From Elusimicrobiaceae bacterium (GTDB lineage: Bacteria; Elusimicrobiota; Elusimicrobia; Elusimicrobiales; Elusimicrobiaceae): DNA of 46,000 bases. Both the position numbers and the translations under genes were made by a program. Where the stretch lies: contig JAFXGO010000023.1 of NCBI GenBank assembly GCA_017520185.1, positions 1 to 46,000 of the forward strand, written 5' to 3'. The notes beneath the pieces were generated by a model, which was not told the origin of the DNA, searched no databases, and was given only the letters and a program-made list of their open reading frames with translations. Numbering within the stretch: position 1 is the stretch's first letter; each line of letters starts with the position of its first letter. Shown one piece after another: positions 15,353 through 23,566 of this stretch.

Positions 15353-16660
15353 TCACTTAGCCGTGCGATAATGCAAATATACACGGGCATTTGGTTTTAC
15401 TTCTACATCTTCAAATCGATGCTCTCCTACTATATTACCAAATCCATCTTTAAAGCGCAGGCGAAAATCCTGCCTGCCGGGAGGCACATAAAAACGAGTC
15501 ATACGTATTTGCGCAGGCAATGTAAACCATTGTCTGGTATCAGCCCTTTCTGTAATGGCGCCTAAAAAATTAACAAACATTTCCGCCAGTTGCCCGACGC
15601 TTTCATCTGAGGAGGCCTGATACATGGCATGGCGCGCTTGTACGGCGGCAGTACGTTTAGCGGCAGCTCTAATAGCCATGCGCAATAAAGTAGAGTTTTC
15701 TTTGTTCTTAAGTTCTTTCCGTACCATTTCAGCCACATCTGCCATAACCAAAGTAGGATATATTTCTCCACTCTGGGTGATAACATCTGAATTTTTAATA
15801 TAATAAGGCTGGTCCTCCAACACCGGATAAGATACAGTGATACTATTGCCCAAAAGACCCGTCATGATAGCATTTCTTACTTCGGGGCTGAGTTCTGTTG
15901 AACTTTCGGTTGAATGTCTGGACCAAAGCAACACTTCCCCCCAACCGACCTGAAAAGTTTGGCTTTTCTTTAAAGGAATTAGACCATTGGAATGGATAAG
16001 AATAATTTCCCCCCAATTTTTCACATAAGAGCCAAAAATCGGATCCTGCCTCAGGCCTCTTTTTCCGTCCGTCAAACCGTAGGCCTGAAGCGCGCGCATG
16101 CGCGAAATGCGGGCATCATCTCTTTTGCCGGCCGATTCAAAAATCAAGCTGGCAAAATATTGCAAAAAAGCATTTTCCTGAAAATCTTTTCTACCGCGCT
16201 GACCATCTAAATAATAAACGGCCTTGTTCGCTTCTACCAAAGCACCGTTTAACTCTCCTCGTTTCAAAAAATTCATGGCGCGATAATAGTAGGTAAATTC
16301 TCTTTCAAAAGAGGAAGGATAGTAAGGAATTGTTAAATCGTTGATTAAATATTGCCCCGCATAACCTGTGGCACTTTTTGTAAAAAGTTCATCTATCTTA
16401 TCTTGCGCTTGGGCCATTTGTATATCACTTGCAGCATATTCTTGCGCTTCATGCAATACAGTTCCGCTATCTAAATAATACAACAACGCATCTTTTTGTT
16501 TATATTCCTTATTTTTGGCAGATTCAATTTTTTGAATAGCCGCAGGGAATTGCCCCGCCGCTAACAATTTATTAATTTCCTTTTTATGGCGTAAAGAAGG
16601 CGCGCTGCACGCTGAGCAGCACAAGAGAACTGTCAGAAGTGTAAGGTGGCGCGCCTTCAT
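15353..16660 (-). CDS. COG3014-type uncharacterised lipoprotein
   Basis: 435 aa. Lipobox CSAC at residues 15-18 after a short signal peptide. TPR-like helices at about 25-190 include KINKLLAAGQFPAAIQ-type repeats and the family core FEREFTYYYRAMNFLKRGEL, where NGALVEANKAVYYLD follows. A C-terminal beta-rich domain ends with KPNARVYLHYRTAK. The pattern matches conserved lipoproteins grouped as COG3014, which I know as neighbours of LpoB-like genes; no biochemical role is established. It starts 5 nt after the LpoB-like stop and has only a weak ribosome site, so translation is probably coupled. Confidence 0.75.
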   Translation of the reverse strand: MKARHLTLLTVLLCCSACSAPSLRHKKEINKLLAAGQFPAAIQKIESAKNKEYKQKDALLYYLDSGTVLHEAQEYAASDIQMAQAQDKIDELFTKSATGYAGQYLINDLTIPYYPSSFEREFTYYYRAMNFLKRGELNGALVEANKAVYYLDGQRGRKDFQENAFLQYFASLIFESAGKRDDARISRMRALQAYGLTDGKRGLRQDPIFGSYVKNWGEIILIHSNGLIPLKKSQTFQVGWGEVLLWSRHSTESSTELSPEVRNAIMTGLLGNSITVSYPVLEDQPYYIKNSDVITQSGEIYPTLVMADVAEMVRKELKNKENSTLLRMAIRAAAKRTAAVQARHAMYQASSDESVGQLAEMFVNFLGAITERADTRQWFTLPAQIRMTRFYVPPGRQDFRLRFKDGFGNIVGEHRFEDVEVKPNARVYLHYRTAK

Positions 16661-16665
16661 AAAAT

Positions 16666-17256
16666 TTACCAGCTGGTTTTGCTACGAGTCACGTATTTTT
16701 TAATTTGCTTTTGACCGTTCCAAACAATCTTATTGCTTTCAATATCAATCAGTTTCAAATTCACTTGATAAAAAACAACAGCTTTATTGCTCTGTGAGTC
16801 CACAATGGAATTAATTACACCGGAAAGCATATAGTCGGCTCCAATTTCACGACCAAATGCTTTGCGAGTTTCTTCGCTGGCAAATTCATCTTGCTCCAAA
16901 CGTTCCTCCCGCAATTCTCCGCGTTCTTCACGGCTGGCAACAAATTCCACCTTGCCGGAGTTAATCAAAGCGCGCTGCATTTCTTCTATAAAAGTAGCAG
17001 TGTTGATATGTTCCATACTGTCATTGGCTACGCTGCCCACAATGACCACAGGTTCTTTGCCCAAGCGAGTTGTGGCTTTGCTATACCAACCGGAGTTCAA
17101 GCAATCTTGAATCATCTCTGAAGCCACCATTTGAGAATCCGCATCATTCCAACGGCCACTGACATCTTTAATCAACCGGCTGTCCACCCGCTCTACTTTG
17201 GTGGCACAAGCAAATATAAATGGCAAAACCAAAAGACTTATTAACAGTTTTTTCAT
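16666..17256 (-). CDS. lpoB: Penicillin-binding protein activator LpoB-like lipoprotein
   Basis: 196 aa. Lipobox FACA (Cys16). The mature part matches the LpoB fold: DVSGRWNDADSQMVASEMI near the start, VVIVGSVANDSMEHINTATF, then ALINSGKVEFVAS, a DYMLSGVI strand, and the C-terminal QVNLKLIDIESNKIVWNG. In E. coli LpoB is an outer-membrane lipoprotein that stimulates the PBP1b transglycosylase-transpeptidase. First gene of a five-gene minus-strand unit. The Shine-Dalgarno is GGAGAGGAAG and the -10 is TGCTACAAT. Confidence 0.8.
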   Translation of the reverse strand: MKKLLISLLVLPFIFACATKVERVDSRLIKDVSGRWNDADSQMVASEMIQDCLNSGWYSKATTRLGKEPVVIVGSVANDSMEHINTATFIEEMQRALINSGKVEFVASREERGELREERLEQDEFASEETRKAFGREIGADYMLSGVINSIVDSQSNKAVVFYQVNLKLIDIESNKIVWNGQKQIKKYVTRSKTSW

Positions 17257-17304
17257 TTCTTCCTCTCCTATTTTGATTCCTAGTTTTTACCAGGTTCTAC
17301 TTAC

Positions 17305-17313
17305 ATTGTAGCA
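17305..17313 (-). promoter_or_regulatory. Extended -10 TGCTACAAT of the LpoB-like operon
   Basis: On the minus strand TTTTGC-TACAAT lies about 48 nt before the ATG at 17256. It equals the 9-mer before the leaderless gene at 44681, but here a normal leader with Shine-Dalgarno follows. Confidence 0.65.
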
Positions 17314-17328
17314 AAAGAAATGTTAAGA

Positions 17329-17358
17329 AAAACCCCCACTTTTTAAGCGGGGGTTTTT
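17329..17358 (-). terminator. Terminator of the hydrogenase operon
   Basis: AAAAACCCCC and GGGGGTTTTT pair around a partly mismatched A/T-rich loop. It sits between hydA and the promoter of the LpoB-like operon, both on the minus strand. Confidence 0.85.
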
Positions 17359-17375
17359 GACAAGATATAAATAAT

Positions 17376-19115
17376 CTAATCTTGATATTTTTTAGACTTG
17401 TAGTGCGTATGCAAGAGCTCATGCGCCACAGGGCCGCCTATCTTATCCAAAATGCGTCCGTACAAGGCTTGCACGCCGCTATTGTCTTGAGATTTATAGG
17501 CCAACTCCGTATCTTCTTGATACAAGCCTTGAGCACGCGTTTTGCGCAAAGACCAACCTTCAAACTGAGGTTGACCGGCACCGGCCACACAACCGCCCTG
17601 ACAAGACATAACTTCAATGAAATCATAATGTTTTTTACCTTCTTTGATTTCATCTAAAAGTTTGCGGGCATTTTTAAGACCGCTGACTACCGCTACTTTG
17701 ATTTCCAAATCACCGATTTTGATGGTTTTTTCTTTAAACACGTCAAAACCACGCAAGCTGTTAAATTTTACACTGCGGGCATTTTCAGGGTCCAATTCAG
17801 CCAAAGCATAGCGCAAAGCCGCTTCCATTACACCGCCGGAAGCACCAAAGATAACACCGGCACCGGTCTTGGTACCAAACGGCATATCAAACCATTCGTT
17901 TTCCAAGTTGGCAAAATCAATACCGGCCTCTTTAATCATACGGGCCAAACCGACTGTAGTGACCACATAGTCCGTATCCGGATTACCGTTGACATAGAAT
18001 TCACCGCGTTTGGCTTCGCTCTTTTTGGCAGAGCAGGGCATCACTGCCACTACCACCAAGTCTTCGCGTTTGCCACCGCGTTGTTCAAAATCGGCTTTCA
18101 AGACAGGGCCCATCATCTGCATCGGAGAGCGAGCCGTAGACAAGTTGGGAATAAATTCCGGAGCAAACTTTTCCACGTAATTGACCCACGCCGGGCAGCA
18201 GCTGGTGAGTTGTGGTAAATTGGTGCCTTTTTTAACGCGACCCAAAAATTCCGTAGCTTCTTCCAGAATCGTCAAATCTGCAGCAAAAGCCGTATCATAG
18301 ACATAATCAAAGCCTAACATGCGCAAAGCGGCAGCAATTTTGCCATCCACCGGTTCACCCGGTTTCAAACCAAAAATTTCGCCCAAACCTACGCGCACGG
18401 CCGGAGCAATATGCACCGCTACTTTTTTATTGGGGTTATTAATGGCTTTAAAAACTTCTGAAATTTCAGAAGAATTCGGCATCAAAGCACCCGTCGGACA
18501 TACGCGAGCACATTGACCGCAGGCCACACATTCGTGGCTTTCGCCCAATTCTTTGTTAAAAGCGGTCGCAATTTTAGATTTAAATCCGCGGAAAGCAAAG
18601 TCAATAGCGCCAATGCCTTGTACTTCATTACAAATACGCACACAGTTTCCGCACAAAATACATTTACTGTGGTCGCGCACCAAAGCGGCAGAAGTGGCAT
18701 CTTTGTGGCTATCTAACTTTTTAGATTTAAAACGAATTTCCGTCACGTCCATATCTTTGGCCAATTTCTGCAATTTGCAGTTATTGGATTTGGAACAAAG
18801 CGTACAGTCGTGATTGCCCGAAGAAAGCAAAAGCTCCAAGTTAATGCGGCGCAATTTGCGGATTTCGTCACTGTTGACGCGCACTTTCATACCGTCTTTA
18901 GGGGCAACGGTACAAGAGGCCAAAATACCCATTCCTTCAATTTCTACCAAGCACAAACGGCACGCACCGTAGACGGCCAATTCGGGGTGATAACAGAAGG
19001 TGACGATGTTAAAGCCAGCCTTACGCACCAACTCCAACAAATTCTTTTCGCCTTGAATAGCAACTCTTTTTCCTTCAATAGTCACAAAACCTTGTTCTTT
19101 CTTTTCTTCTTGCAT
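17376..19115 (-). CDS. hydA: [FeFe] hydrogenase catalytic subunit, NADH/ferredoxin-linked (HydA/HndD type)
   Basis: 579 aa. N-terminal [2Fe-2S] domain (FCYHPELAVYGACRLC), a His-Cys3 [4Fe-4S] site (HDCTLCSKSNNC), two ferredoxin clusters (CILCGNCVRIC, CVACGQCARVCPTGA), then the H-cluster domain with L1 TSCCPAWVNYVEK, L2 MPCSAKKSE and L3 EVMSCQGGCVAGAGQP. The small-subunit-like tail follows at about 515-579. With the HydB and HydC partners it fits the electron-bifurcating group A hydrogenases, which produce H2 from NADH and reduced ferredoxin together. Shine-Dalgarno AGGAG lies inside the end of hydB; the genes are 2 nt apart. The maturases HydEFG are not in the window. Confidence 0.93.
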   Translation of the reverse strand: MQEEKKEQGFVTIEGKRVAIQGEKNLLELVRKAGFNIVTFCYHPELAVYGACRLCLVEIEGMGILASCTVAPKDGMKVRVNSDEIRKLRRINLELLLSSGNHDCTLCSKSNNCKLQKLAKDMDVTEIRFKSKKLDSHKDATSAALVRDHSKCILCGNCVRICNEVQGIGAIDFAFRGFKSKIATAFNKELGESHECVACGQCARVCPTGALMPNSSEISEVFKAINNPNKKVAVHIAPAVRVGLGEIFGLKPGEPVDGKIAAALRMLGFDYVYDTAFAADLTILEEATEFLGRVKKGTNLPQLTSCCPAWVNYVEKFAPEFIPNLSTARSPMQMMGPVLKADFEQRGGKREDLVVVAVMPCSAKKSEAKRGEFYVNGNPDTDYVVTTVGLARMIKEAGIDFANLENEWFDMPFGTKTGAGVIFGASGGVMEAALRYALAELDPENARSVKFNSLRGFDVFKEKTIKIGDLEIKVAVVSGLKNARKLLDEIKEGKKHYDFIEVMSCQGGCVAGAGQPQFEGWSLRKTRAQGLYQEDTELAYKSQDNSGVQALYGRILDKIGGPVAHELLHTHYKSKKYQD

Positions 19116-19117
19116 AA

Positions 19118-21001
19118 TTACGCTCCTGTCACCACGGCGCCAAATTTACAAGTGCTCTTACATCCGCCACACTTGATACATTTATTGACATCAATTACAT
19201 GCGGTTTTCCTACCGCACCGGAAATAGCTTGCACCGGGCAAGCGCGTTTGCACATACCGCAGCCTTTACACTTATCGGCCACAATTTCAAAACGTGCCAA
19301 CGCTTTACATACACCCGCCGGGCAACGTTTTTCTACAACGTGGGCTAGATATTCTTCTCTAAAGTGTTTCAAAGTAGAAAGCACCGGATTGGGAGCGGTT
19401 TTTCCTAAAGCGCAGAGAGAGGCTTTTTGTACCGCTTTAGCCAAATCTTCCAAGTTTTCCAATGTTTTCATGGTTGCGCGCCCTTCTACAATATCATTAA
19501 GCATGCTCAACATCTGCTCCGTACCTTCACGACAGGGAACACATTTACCGCAAGATTCGCGTTGAGTAAACTCTAAGAAGAAACGAGCCACGTTAACCAT
19601 ACAGGTCTTGTCGTTCATGACCACTAAACCGCCGGAACCTACCATAGCGCCGGCAGAACGCAAAGAATCAAAGTCCAAAGGCAAGTCCAAATGTTCTTTG
19701 GTCAAACAACCACCGGAAGGACCGCCGATTTGAGCAGCTTTGAAGGCTTTGTGATTGACGGTGCCGTCATCTTCAGTCGTACCTCCGGCCACTTCATCAA
19801 TGACTTGGCGCAAGGTCGTACCCATCGGCACTTCCACTAAACCGGTGTTAGCAATGTGGCCCGTCACAGCAAAAGTTTTGGTGCCAGGACTGGTCAAAGT
19901 ACCGATTTTCTTAAATTCTTTAGCACCCATTTCCATAATTTTGGCTACAGTGGCTAAAGTTTCTACGTTGTTAATAACCGTCGGTTTATCAAACAAACCT
20001 TTTTGGCTGGGGAAGGGCGGTTTGACATTGGGCATACCGCGTTTTCCTTCAACAGAAGCAATTAAAGCCGTTTCTTCACCACAGACGAAAGCACCGGCAC
20101 CTTCCATAACGTTAATTTTGAAATTAAAACCGGAACCAAAAATATTTTCACCCAACAAGCCTAATTCTTCGGCCTGAGCAATAGCAGTGCGCATGCGCTG
20201 TACGGCTAAAGGATATTCCATACGTACATAGATATAACCTTCATCGGCACCAATGGCACGCGCGGCGATCATCATACCTTCAATAACGGCATTGGGGTTG
20301 CCTTCCATGACACTGCGGTCCATAAAAGCACCCGGGTCGCCTTCGTCAGCATTACAAATGACATATTTTTTCGGGCCGGGCTCAATGCGGGTTAAATCCC
20401 ATTTTTTACCAGTCGGAAAACCGCCACCGCCACGTCCGCGCAAGCCGGATTCCATAATTTCTTTACAAACTTCTTCATCCGTCATTTGGGTATAGGCTCT
20501 TTTGGCTTGAGCATAACCGCCATGAGCGATATATTCGTTAATATCTTCCGGATTGATACGGCCACAATCATGCAACAAGATACGTTCTTGTTTGGAATAG
20601 AAAGGGATTTCTGCCGTTGTTTTACAATGTTGCTTGGAGTTGGGATCGGTATAAAGCAAGCGGTCCACCACTTCGCCTTTTACAATCGTTTTTTCCACAA
20701 TTTCAGGCACATCTTCCGGTTTTACATGCGTATAAAAAATATCATTTACGCTCACCAAAGGACCCGCCGCACAAAAACCGCGACAACCGCTCATGCTGAT
20801 ATAATTTTCATGGCAGCCTTTGGTAATGTTTAAACAATAACCGATTTTGCGCGCTTCCAATTCTTTCTGAAAAGCATCATATACCTTCATAGAACCGCCG
20901 GCAATACAACCCGTACCGCCACAAATAGTAATACGGCCCGTCACGTTCTGATAAGCATCATTATATTCTTTAGCAATTTGTTCAATCGTTTTTTTAGGCA
21001 T
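19118..21001 (-). CDS. hydB: Hydrogenase NADH/FMN subunit (HydB/HndC, NuoF-like)
   Basis: 627 aa. N-terminal thioredoxin-like [2Fe-2S] part (ICGGTGCIAGGS, then KGCHENYISMSGCRGFCAAGP), NuoF core with GLRGRGGGGFPTGKKW (FMN) and the NAD site, SLBB region, [4Fe-4S] motif SCGKCVPCREGT, and a C-terminal 2x[4Fe-4S] ferredoxin (CKGCGMCKRACP, CIKCGGCKSTC). It takes or gives electrons at NAD(H) and splits them to HydA and ferredoxin. The start is ATG at 21001, with GGAGG eight bases upstream; the upstream in-frame codons belong to hydC. It overlaps hydC by 8 nt. Confidence 0.92.
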   Translation of the reverse strand: MPKKTIEQIAKEYNDAYQNVTGRITICGGTGCIAGGSMKVYDAFQKELEARKIGYCLNITKGCHENYISMSGCRGFCAAGPLVSVNDIFYTHVKPEDVPEIVEKTIVKGEVVDRLLYTDPNSKQHCKTTAEIPFYSKQERILLHDCGRINPEDINEYIAHGGYAQAKRAYTQMTDEEVCKEIMESGLRGRGGGGFPTGKKWDLTRIEPGPKKYVICNADEGDPGAFMDRSVMEGNPNAVIEGMMIAARAIGADEGYIYVRMEYPLAVQRMRTAIAQAEELGLLGENIFGSGFNFKINVMEGAGAFVCGEETALIASVEGKRGMPNVKPPFPSQKGLFDKPTVINNVETLATVAKIMEMGAKEFKKIGTLTSPGTKTFAVTGHIANTGLVEVPMGTTLRQVIDEVAGGTTEDDGTVNHKAFKAAQIGGPSGGCLTKEHLDLPLDFDSLRSAGAMVGSGGLVVMNDKTCMVNVARFFLEFTQRESCGKCVPCREGTEQMLSMLNDIVEGRATMKTLENLEDLAKAVQKASLCALGKTAPNPVLSTLKHFREEYLAHVVEKRCPAGVCKALARFEIVADKCKGCGMCKRACPVQAISGAVGKPHVIDVNKCIKCGGCKSTCKFGAVVTGA

Positions 21002-21476
21002 TTTTGGCCTCCGCAGCGGCAATTTCGTCAATTAATTGGCAGGCTTGGGCCGGCGTAATCTGCCCATGTACGGTTTCGTCAATTACCATAACCGGTGCCA
21101 AACCGCACGCGCCCAAACAGGAAACGCATTCTAAGGTGAATAATCCGTCTTCGGTGGTATCTTGACCGTCTTTCAATTTTAATTTGTCTTTTACTGTATT
21201 AATAACGAAAGAAGATCCTTTTACGTGGCAAGCGGTACCGTTGCACACTTTAATAATATGTTTTCCTTTCGGCGTAATGGCAAAATGCGCAAAGAATGTA
21301 GCCACACCAAACACTTTGGCGGGGGAAATTTCCAATTTATTGGCAATATGACGCATTACGTCTTCAGGTAAGTAGCGATACAATTCTTGTACCTTTTGCA
21401 GTATGGGAATGAGCTTGGCAGGGTCATTGCCATGCTCTTTAAGTATTTTATCCACGGGGGCGAATCTTTCTGTCAT
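20994..21476 (-). CDS. hydC: Hydrogenase NuoE-like [2Fe-2S] subunit (HydC/HndA)
   Basis: 160 aa. A helical N-terminus (VDKILKEHGNDPAKLIPILQKVQELYRYLP, shown in part by LQKVQELYRYLP) leads to the thioredoxin-like domain with the four cluster cysteines CNGTACHVKG and CVSCLGACGLAPV. First gene of hydCBA. The ATG at 21476 has an AGGAGA Shine-Dalgarno. The frame is open for 29 more codons upstream to an ATG at 21563, but that stretch contains a hairpin and has no NuoE similarity, so I treat it as leader. Confidence 0.9.
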   Translation of the reverse strand: MTERFAPVDKILKEHGNDPAKLIPILQKVQELYRYLPEDVMRHIANKLEISPAKVFGVATFFAHFAITPKGKHIIKVCNGTACHVKGSSFVINTVKDKLKLKDGQDTTEDGLFTLECVSCLGACGLAPVMVIDETVHGQITPAQACQLIDEIAAAEAKNA

Positions 21477-21492
21477 GGGTTCTCCTGTTTTT

Positions 21493-21521
21493 AAAAATCC
21501 GGAAGAAAGGGATTTTCTTCC
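21493..21521 (-). promoter_or_regulatory. Terminator-like hairpin in the hydCBA leader (candidate attenuator)
   Basis: On the minus strand an 8-bp stem GGAAGAAA/TTTCTTCC (21514-21521 with 21501-21508) encloses ATCCC and is followed by GGA and five T. It sits directly before the Shine-Dalgarno at 21481-21487. It could reduce read-through or cover the ribosome site; no known riboswitch class is recognised. Confidence 0.4.
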
Positions 21522-21603
21522 CGACAAAACGACCACCGCACCTATTCGGCACGGATAAGACATTACTATTTAAAATAAAACAAATAGGACTGCTTATCTT
21601 TTC

Positions 21604-21632
21604 ATTATAGTAAGCACAAACCCAACTGTCAA
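21604..21632 (-). promoter_or_regulatory. Consensus sigma-70 promoter of hydCBA
   Basis: TTGACA (21627-21632), 17-nt spacer, TATAAT (21604-21609): a perfect match to the housekeeping consensus and the strongest promoter in the window. It leaves a leader of about 120 nt. No clear Rex-type palindrome overlaps it. Confidence 0.85.
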
Positions 21633-21659
21633 CGTAAGTTTTTGGATTTTTAAGCAGAA

Positions 21660-22709
21660 TTACAAACTAATGCATAAAGCGACAAAATAGCCTGTCATCA
21701 ACACCAAACCGACAGGCACTGCCACGCGCGCCCATTCGCGGCTTTTGATGTTTAATTTTTCCGCAGCCACGATATTGGGCAAATTGCCCTGCACAAGCAT
21801 ACTGCCAAAGGCTGCTAAGCCGATAACCATATACATCAAGTTTTCTGTAGAAACATTGGGAGTCACTTCAATAGCGGCCAATGTGGCATTGTCAATAATA
21901 ACAGAAACAGCATTGGCCCAAAACAAAATTTTTCCGTTTAAAAGAGCAATCGTGCTTTGTGCAAACGGCCGCAACCCCGTACTGATTAAATGCAATGCCG
22001 CCACAAACAGATAAATATTCCACGTGCGGCGCAAGATGGATTTGGGGTCTTCTTTATCCTCGCGGATATGAAGCTGCACTTGAGTGTTGGTATTACGCAC
22101 CGTATAACCGGCGGCCAAAGCACACAAAACAATACCCGGCACTATCCACCAGAAAAAGTGACGAAGCACAAAGAAAAAATCAGCCTGATGCGGGCCGGCC
22201 GCCAACTCATTATAAATCACCAATCCCAAAGGTTCGGCCAACGGCAGCAAAATAGCCCCCAACCCAATGGCATAACAAGCATAAACAGTCACTTTGACTG
22301 TTTGATCTCTCTCCAAATTTACCACTTGCAAAACTTCAGCCAACACCAATGCCGCCACCGTCACACTACAAATGCTTGACATCATTCCCAACAAAAAAAC
22401 CAATACGGCAAAACTATAGCGCGGCTCCAAATACCGAAACAAAATAAACAATACTCTAAAAATATAACGAGAATAATGATTAAAAATAACACTTACTACC
22501 AATACAATAAACGCCACGTTTACAGGGGCATTGAACGTTTGATAAACAAAATCCTTACTCCAGCCACCGGCAATGCTTACTGCGGCTATCCCCACCAACA
22601 AAAGAAACATCTCCAAGTGGTTTTCCACCCACTTGGATACCAGCGGCCATATTAATAGATTTAATACGACTATTGATAATAAAATTTTGGTAATCAATGA
22701 TACTTCCAT
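21660..22709 (-). CDS. DUF1646 family membrane transporter
   Basis: 349 aa, about 10 membrane segments. The C-terminal part has the family signature: NATLAAIEVTPNVS, then ENLMYMVIGLAAFGSML and VQGNLPNIVAAEKL. The family belongs to the ion-transporter superfamily and is predicted to move cations or organic anions; the substrate is unknown. The start is set at ATG 22709 (MEVSLITKIL), 7 nt after a TAAAAT hexamer; in-frame codons further upstream (to 22790) overlap the promoter and lack a ribosome site. Upstream of hydCBA in the same direction but separated by the hyd promoter. Confidence 0.75.
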   Translation of the reverse strand: MEVSLITKILLSIVVLNLLIWPLVSKWVENHLEMFLLLVGIAAVSIAGGWSKDFVYQTFNAPVNVAFIVLVVSVIFNHYSRYIFRVLFILFRYLEPRYSFAVLVFLLGMMSSICSVTVAALVLAEVLQVVNLERDQTVKVTVYACYAIGLGAILLPLAEPLGLVIYNELAAGPHQADFFFVLRHFFWWIVPGIVLCALAAGYTVRNTNTQVQLHIREDKEDPKSILRRTWNIYLFVAALHLISTGLRPFAQSTIALLNGKILFWANAVSVIIDNATLAAIEVTPNVSTENLMYMVIGLAAFGSMLVQGNLPNIVAAEKLNIKSREWARVAVPVGLVLMTGYFVALCISL

Positions 22710-22716
22710 GACCATC

Positions 22717-22722
22717 ATTTTA
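22717..22722 (-). promoter_or_regulatory. -10 box TAAAAT, leaderless type
   Basis: On the minus strand TAAAAT ends 7 nt before the ATG at 22709; no TG extension and no Shine-Dalgarno. Two other ATGs overlap it, so the exact start is less secure. Confidence 0.4.
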
Positions 22723-22743
22723 CTAAATATTTTTTTTAATACG

Positions 22744-22774
22744 TTGTAAAAAATTCTATCTATTTTTGTAGAAT
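22744..22774 (+). promoter_or_regulatory. Possible promoter of the 220-aa Lys/Ala-rich protein
   Basis: TTGTAA (22744-22749) and TAGAAT (22769-22774) with a long 19-nt spacer. A leader with AAGGAG before the ATG at 22814 follows. Confidence 0.4.
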
Positions 22775-22813
22775 ATAAATGATGTACCAAGCATAATGAT
22801 TAAGGAGCTATAC

Positions 22814-23476
22814 ATGAAGAAAGTATTTATTACCTTGTGTGTGTTGGCAGTAGCCTCTGTGGCTTTTGCCGCCGAAACCTGCACCTGCCAAGCCGGCGAT
22901 TCCGCCTGCTACGTCAGCTGTGTGCAAACCAAAGTGACGGCCGCCCGTAAAGCTACCGCTCAAAAAGTACAAGCTGCTAAAGAAGCATTAAAAGCCAAAC
23001 AAGCCGAAGCTAAAAAGAACACCGTTACTGAAGAAGATGTCAAAGCCTCTTTGGAAAACAAAAAAGCCGAATTGAAAGCTCAAGCCAAAGCCAAAAAAGA
23101 ACAAGCTAAAAAAGATGCCGAAGCTAAAAAAGCCCAAGCCAAAGCCGAACTCGAAGCCAAAAAAGCTAAAGCCAAAGAAGATGCCGAAAACTATAAAGCC
23201 TCTTTGAAAGCCAAAAAAGCCGAAACGGAAAGCAAAATTGCTGTCGCCAAAGCCAATGCCGAAGAAAAAGTAAATGCCGCTAAAGCTAAGGTAGAAGCCG
23301 CCAAAGCCGAACTCAAAGCCGCTAACAACGACGAAGAAAAAGCCGCTGCTCAAGCCAAAGTAGAAGCTGCCAAAGAAGCCTTGAAAGCCAAAAAAGAACA
23401 AGCGAAAGAAAACGCTAAAAATGCCGAAAAAGCCGCTAAAAACGAATTAGCCGCTTGGAAAGCCTTAGCCAAATAA
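22814..23476 (+). CDS. Secreted Cys-motif protein with long Lys/Ala/Glu helix
   Basis: 220 aa, not recognised. Signal peptide 1-19 (VAFA then AE). The mature N-terminus holds four cysteines spaced CxCx6Cx3C (CTCQAGDSACYVSC), followed by TKVTAARKA. From about residue 45 to the end it is built of Ala, Lys, Glu and few others (EAKKAQAKAELEAKKAKAK), which should form one long solitary or coiled-coil helix. Start at ATG 22814 with AAGGAG; an in-frame ATG at 22796 precedes this ribosome site and would spoil the signal peptide. The next gene is a paralogue. It could be an envelope spacer or lipoprotein-like linker, but it has no lipobox. Confidence 0.75.
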   Translation: MKKVFITLCVLAVASVAFAAETCTCQAGDSACYVSCVQTKVTAARKATAQKVQAAKEALKAKQAEAKKNTVTEEDVKASLENKKAELKAQAKAKKEQAKKDAEAKKAQAKAELEAKKAKAKEDAENYKASLKAKKAETESKIAVAKANAEEKVNAAKAKVEAAKAELKAANNDEEKAAAQAKVEAAKEALKAKKEQAKENAKNAEKAAKNELAAWKALAK

Positions 23477-23494
23477 ACAACTTCTTTCTAATAC

Positions 23495-23524
23495 AAAAAC
23501 CGCACTTTTAAGTGCGGTTTTTTT
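23495..23524 (+). terminator. Terminator between the two Lys/Ala-rich genes
   Basis: AAAAACCGCACTT and AAGTGCGGTTTTT form a near-perfect stem with a T tail, so the paralogues are separate transcription units. Confidence 0.88.
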
Positions 23525-23566
23525 GTTTTAGAATAAAGAAGCAGTAAATATGAAAAGGGGGTATGT

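Noticed and set aside
18810-19565. 251-codon + strand frame opposite the hydA/hydB junction
   Set aside because: Antisense shadow of two clear hydrogenase genes; rich in His and Thr as expected of a complement frame.
22988-23401. 137-codon Phe/Gly-rich minus-strand frame
   Set aside because: Complement of the Ala/Lys/Glu-rich gene; its Phe/Gly repeats mirror AAA/GCC codons.
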